From: Alphaproteobacteria bacterium
Lineage (GTDB): Bacteria; Pseudomonadota; Alphaproteobacteria; Puniceispirillales; Puniceispirillaceae
Reading direction: 5' to 3'
Assembly: GCA_011526395.1 (NCBI GenBank)
Contig: WTHW01000010.1
Location: forward strand, 1 to 7,167
Length of the DNA stretch: 7,167 nucleotides
The notes beneath the pieces were generated by a model. The model saw only the letters and a program-made list of their open reading frames with translations. It searched no databases and was not told the origin of the DNA. The position numbers and the translations under genes are program-made. This document shows positions 5,435-7,167 of the stretch, one piece after another; position 1 is the first letter of the stretch, and each line of letters opens with the position of its first letter.

Positions 5435-6977
5435 TTAGGGCATCCATTGCTGGGATCTCACGCTCGCGGCGTGCGATGTAATCTAGCAAGGCTTCGTTAA
5501 TCGCAGGGTCAAGGGCTGGCTGTTCATATTCTTTTAGCATCTGCCTTGCTGTGCGCAGCGCGCGCTCTGTTGTATCAAGCTCTCCTTCAGCGACCCATTG
5601 CTCAAAGCTGTTATTATCAAATTGCTTTGGCATGAAAAATGCCTCTTGGAATTTCTCTTGCGTGTGAGGATGACCTAGATAATGGCCGCCCGGACCGATA
5701 TCTCTGACAGCGGCGAGTGCTTCGTCAAAATCATCCCAGCGCAAGCCTTCTGCCATACGGTATCCCATCGCACATTGTTCTGAATCAACGATGAATTTGG
5801 CGATTGAACAATGCATGCCAGCCTCGTTCCAGCCAGCAGAATGCCAGATATAATTCGCACCAGACATAAGAACCGCCATGAGGGTCGTTGCTGATTCATA
5901 CCCTGATTGAGCATCCAATGTCTTCGCACCGCCAAGCGTGTTTGAGGTACGCCACGGGATGTTATAATAGCGTGCCATCTGACCAATCATGAAATTCATC
6001 AAGCTGATCTCGGGCGTGCCAGCCATTGGCGCGCCTGATTGCATTGAGACCGTTGATAAATAATGACCATAAATCGCAGGACAGCCGCGACGGGTCACTT
6101 GTGTATAAGCCAAAGCTGATAGCGCCTCTGCATTCAGCTGTGCGACGGTTGGCACGGTCGACGCTGGTGTATTTGCCCCGCCCAAAACAAACGGAGAGCA
6201 TAAAACAGGCTGGTTGCGGCGGTTAAAAGCACGCATGGCTGATAACATGGTCTCGTCCCATACAAGTGGCGAGTTACCATTACAATTGCCCACAACAACA
6301 GGATGTGTTTCAAGATAGTCTGCCCCAAATAGCAGCGCGCACATATCAAGCACATCTTCGGCATTTTTGCCTGAGGTGGTCATACCCATAAAAGTCTTAT
6401 CAGAATGCACCATAGATGAATGTGTGATGCGCAGATGCCTGTGCGAGATTGGGTGATCCATAGGCTCAACAATATGGTGAGCAGAGGAATGCATCGCTGG
6501 CATCATGTGAGCTAGTTTGTGGAATGTTGCCAAATCATCCAAGGTTGGCGACCGGCGCATATCATCCAAATCACGCAAATAAGGCGCCCCTGTCATCGGC
6601 ACGAAAATGGAATTGCGCCCGCCTAGCTTTACTGACTTTTCAGGGTTGCGCGCATGAAGGGTGATATCAGAAGGGATGGTGCTGATAAGATCTTTGACAA
6701 GCGCCCTGTCTAGATGAACTGTCTCGCCGCGTACATCAGCGCCGATGCGCTTCCAATCTTCAAGGGCAATATCATCACGGAAAACAACACCAACCTCTTC
6801 TAGGATATCCAAAGAGGCATTATCAATCATCTCTACCTGATCTTGGCTCATCGGCTCTGTGAGAGGTAATTTTCCTTGCAGATGGCCAAGCATTTTATGA
6901 TCTGGCTTTGTGCGAAGCGCGCGGCGCTCACCTCTGCCACCGCGGCGTGATGCGTTGACTTGAGTCTCTTCACTCAT
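5421..6977 (-). CDS. MttB-family (COG5598) trimethylamine/betaine methyltransferase, non-pyrrolysine
   Basis: Predicted cytoplasmic TIM-barrel methyltransferase, 518 aa from the ATG at 6977. Known family members move a methyl group from trimethylamine, glycine betaine, proline betaine or carnitine to a corrinoid protein. Residues 1-30 are a basic, probably disordered tail (RRGGRGERRALRTK). Family motifs follow: SPLVWDETMLSAMRAFNRRNQPVLC at roughly 236-260, GGANTPAS (266-273), DAQSGYESA (355-363), SGANYIWHSAGWNEAGM (372-388) and GPGGHYLGHPHTQEKF (428-443). The frame has no internal amber codon, so it belongs to the non-pyrrolysine branch, whose archetype MtgB acts on glycine betaine. A GTG start at 6995 would add six residues; ATG 6977 has a good upstream GAGGG. 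No corrinoid protein, corrinoid:folate methyltransferase or corrinoid reactivase is visible, so partners must lie beyond 7167 or elsewhere. It converges on the operon and so needs its own promoter. Family is clear; substrate unknown, with a betaine favoured by context. Confidence 0.94.
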   Translation of the reverse strand: MSEETQVNASRRGGRGERRALRTKPDHKMLGHLQGKLPLTEPMSQDQVEMIDNASLDILEEVGVVFRDDIALEDWKRIGADVRGETVHLDRALVKDLISTIPSDITLHARNPEKSVKLGGRNSIFVPMTGAPYLRDLDDMRRSPTLDDLATFHKLAHMMPAMHSSAHHIVEPMDHPISHRHLRITHSSMVHSDKTFMGMTTSGKNAEDVLDMCALLFGADYLETHPVVVGNCNGNSPLVWDETMLSAMRAFNRRNQPVLCSPFVLGGANTPASTVPTVAQLNAEALSALAYTQVTRRGCPAIYGHYLSTVSMQSGAPMAGTPEISLMNFMIGQMARYYNIPWRTSNTLGGAKTLDAQSGYESATTLMAVLMSGANYIWHSAGWNEAGMHCSIAKFIVDSEQCAMGYRMAEGLRWDDFDEALAAVRDIGPGGHYLGHPHTQEKFQEAFFMPKQFDNNSFEQWVAEGELDTTERALRTARQMLKEYEQPALDPAINEALLDYIARREREIPAMDALNQDH

Positions 6978-6984
6978 CTTTATA

Positions 6985-6989
6985 CCCTC
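6985..6989 (-). promoter_or_regulatory. Shine-Dalgarno GAGGG for the MttB-like gene
   Basis: On the minus strand GAGGG lies 7 bases upstream of the ATG at 6977. It falls inside the short extension that a GTG start at 6995 would create, so it supports the shorter protein beginning MSEETQ. Confidence 0.75.
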
Positions 6990-7034
6990 TTTCACTTTCA
7001 GAGCGTACCCGACGCCCCGTCAGAAAAATACATA

Positions 7035-7044
7035 TTGTATACAA
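7035..7044. promoter_or_regulatory. Palindromic operator TTGTATACAA, GntR/FCD type
   Basis: A perfect 10-bp palindrome in an AT-rich stretch between the MttB-like gene and the reading frame beginning at 7141. The form TTGTATACAA is typical of operators bound by FadR/FCD-type GntR regulators, not of RpiR proteins. On the minus strand it lies just downstream of a possible -10 element, where a bound protein would block initiation. The regulator is not identified in the window. The palindrome is directly seen; the binding family is inference. Confidence 0.5.
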
Positions 7045-7050
7045 AATATG

Positions 7051-7077
7051 ATTATGTTAGCGATAAGAGAAATGCAA
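7051..7077 (-). promoter_or_regulatory. Possible sigma-70 promoter for the MttB-like gene
   Basis: Reading the minus strand, TTGCAT (7077-7072) could be a -35 box and CATAAT (7056-7051) a -10 box, with a short 15-base spacer; a TAATCA hexamer at 17 bases is an alternative. Transcription would start near the TTGTATACAA palindrome, leaving a leader of about 65 bases. The elements are imperfect and the call is tentative. Confidence 0.35.
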
Positions 7078-7140
7078 GCGTAATTTTTTCATTTTGCGAT
7101 GTGCATTACAGGGTAGCTGGCATCATATAAAGAGCAGCAA

Positions 7141-7167
7141 ATGGGCAAAGCAACACCTGTCTCTTAT
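7141..7167 (+). CDS. Start of an unidentified divergent gene, truncated by the window edge
   Basis: An ATG at 7141 opens MGKATPVSY with no stop before the edge. A weak purine-rich site (AAAGAG, 7129-7134) lies 6 bases upstream. The position, divergent from the MttB-like gene across about 160 bases containing a palindromic operator, would suit a regulator or another pathway gene. Nine codons are too few to name a family. Confidence 0.35.

Noticed and set aside
5421..6977. Pyrrolysine-containing trimethylamine methyltransferase
   Set aside because: There is no in-frame amber codon before the terminal TAA, so the protein belongs to the non-Pyl branch.
6978..6995. GTG start at 6995 for the MttB-like gene
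   Set aside because: The extension contains the GAGGG ribosome site that serves ATG 6977, so the shorter form is preferred.

Overview
The window looks like part of a bacterial chromosome, most likely from a marine or host-associated alphaproteobacterium. The grounds are the gene families (RpiR regulator, Rieske demethylase, enolase-superfamily epimerases, a COG5598 MttB-like methyltransferase), the dense gene packing, ATG/TAA/TGA use under the standard code, and a roughly balanced GC content as judged by eye. A SAR116-like or related lineage would fit, but the sequence alone does not settle this. No rRNA, tRNA, insertion sequence, phage gene or CRISPR array is visible.

Layout. Bases 1-74 are a short leader with no supported gene. 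From 75 to 5392 five plus-strand genes form one compact operon: an RpiR-type regulator (75-950), a Rieske [2Fe-2S] oxygenase alpha subunit (951-2066), a zinc-ligand-less medium-chain dehydrogenase/reductase (2089-3177), and two adjacent, clearly paralogous mandelate racemase/muconate lactonizing enzyme-type proteins (3174-4286 and 4283-5392). The gaps are 0, 22, -4 and -4 bases, so co-transcription and translational coupling are very likely. A hairpin closes the operon (5379-5403), followed by a small tandem duplication. The convergent gene 5421-6977 on the minus strand encodes a non-pyrrolysine MttB-family (trimethylamine/betaine:corrinoid) methyltransferase. Its upstream region (6978-7140) holds a perfect 10-bp palindrome of the GntR operator type, next to a plausible promoter. 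A plus-strand reading frame starts at 7141 and runs off the edge.

How the genes may work together. The Rieske protein has the ECYHC-type iron site seen in oxygenases that demethylate or cleave quaternary ammonium compounds (carnitine, glycine betaine, stachydrine). Both enolase-superfamily proteins have the two-lysine active site and N-terminal loop pattern that I recall from 4-hydroxyproline betaine 2-epimerase (HpbD). The convergent MttB homologue belongs to a family that removes methyl groups from N-methylated amines and betaines onto a corrinoid protein. The common theme is catabolism of an N-methylated amino acid or betaine: epimerisation, oxidative demethylation, a redox step by the dehydrogenase, and possibly a second, corrinoid-dependent demethylation route. 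The exact substrate is not readable from the sequence. Candidates are proline betaine, hydroxyproline betaine, or another marine betaine such as homarine. No transporter, Rieske reductase, corrinoid protein or methyl-tetrahydrofolate enzyme lies inside the window.

The most unusual points are the pair of epimerase-like paralogues, which keep the same metal and lysine residues but differ at the strand-8 pocket motif, and the side-by-side presence of oxygen-dependent and corrinoid-dependent demethylation genes.
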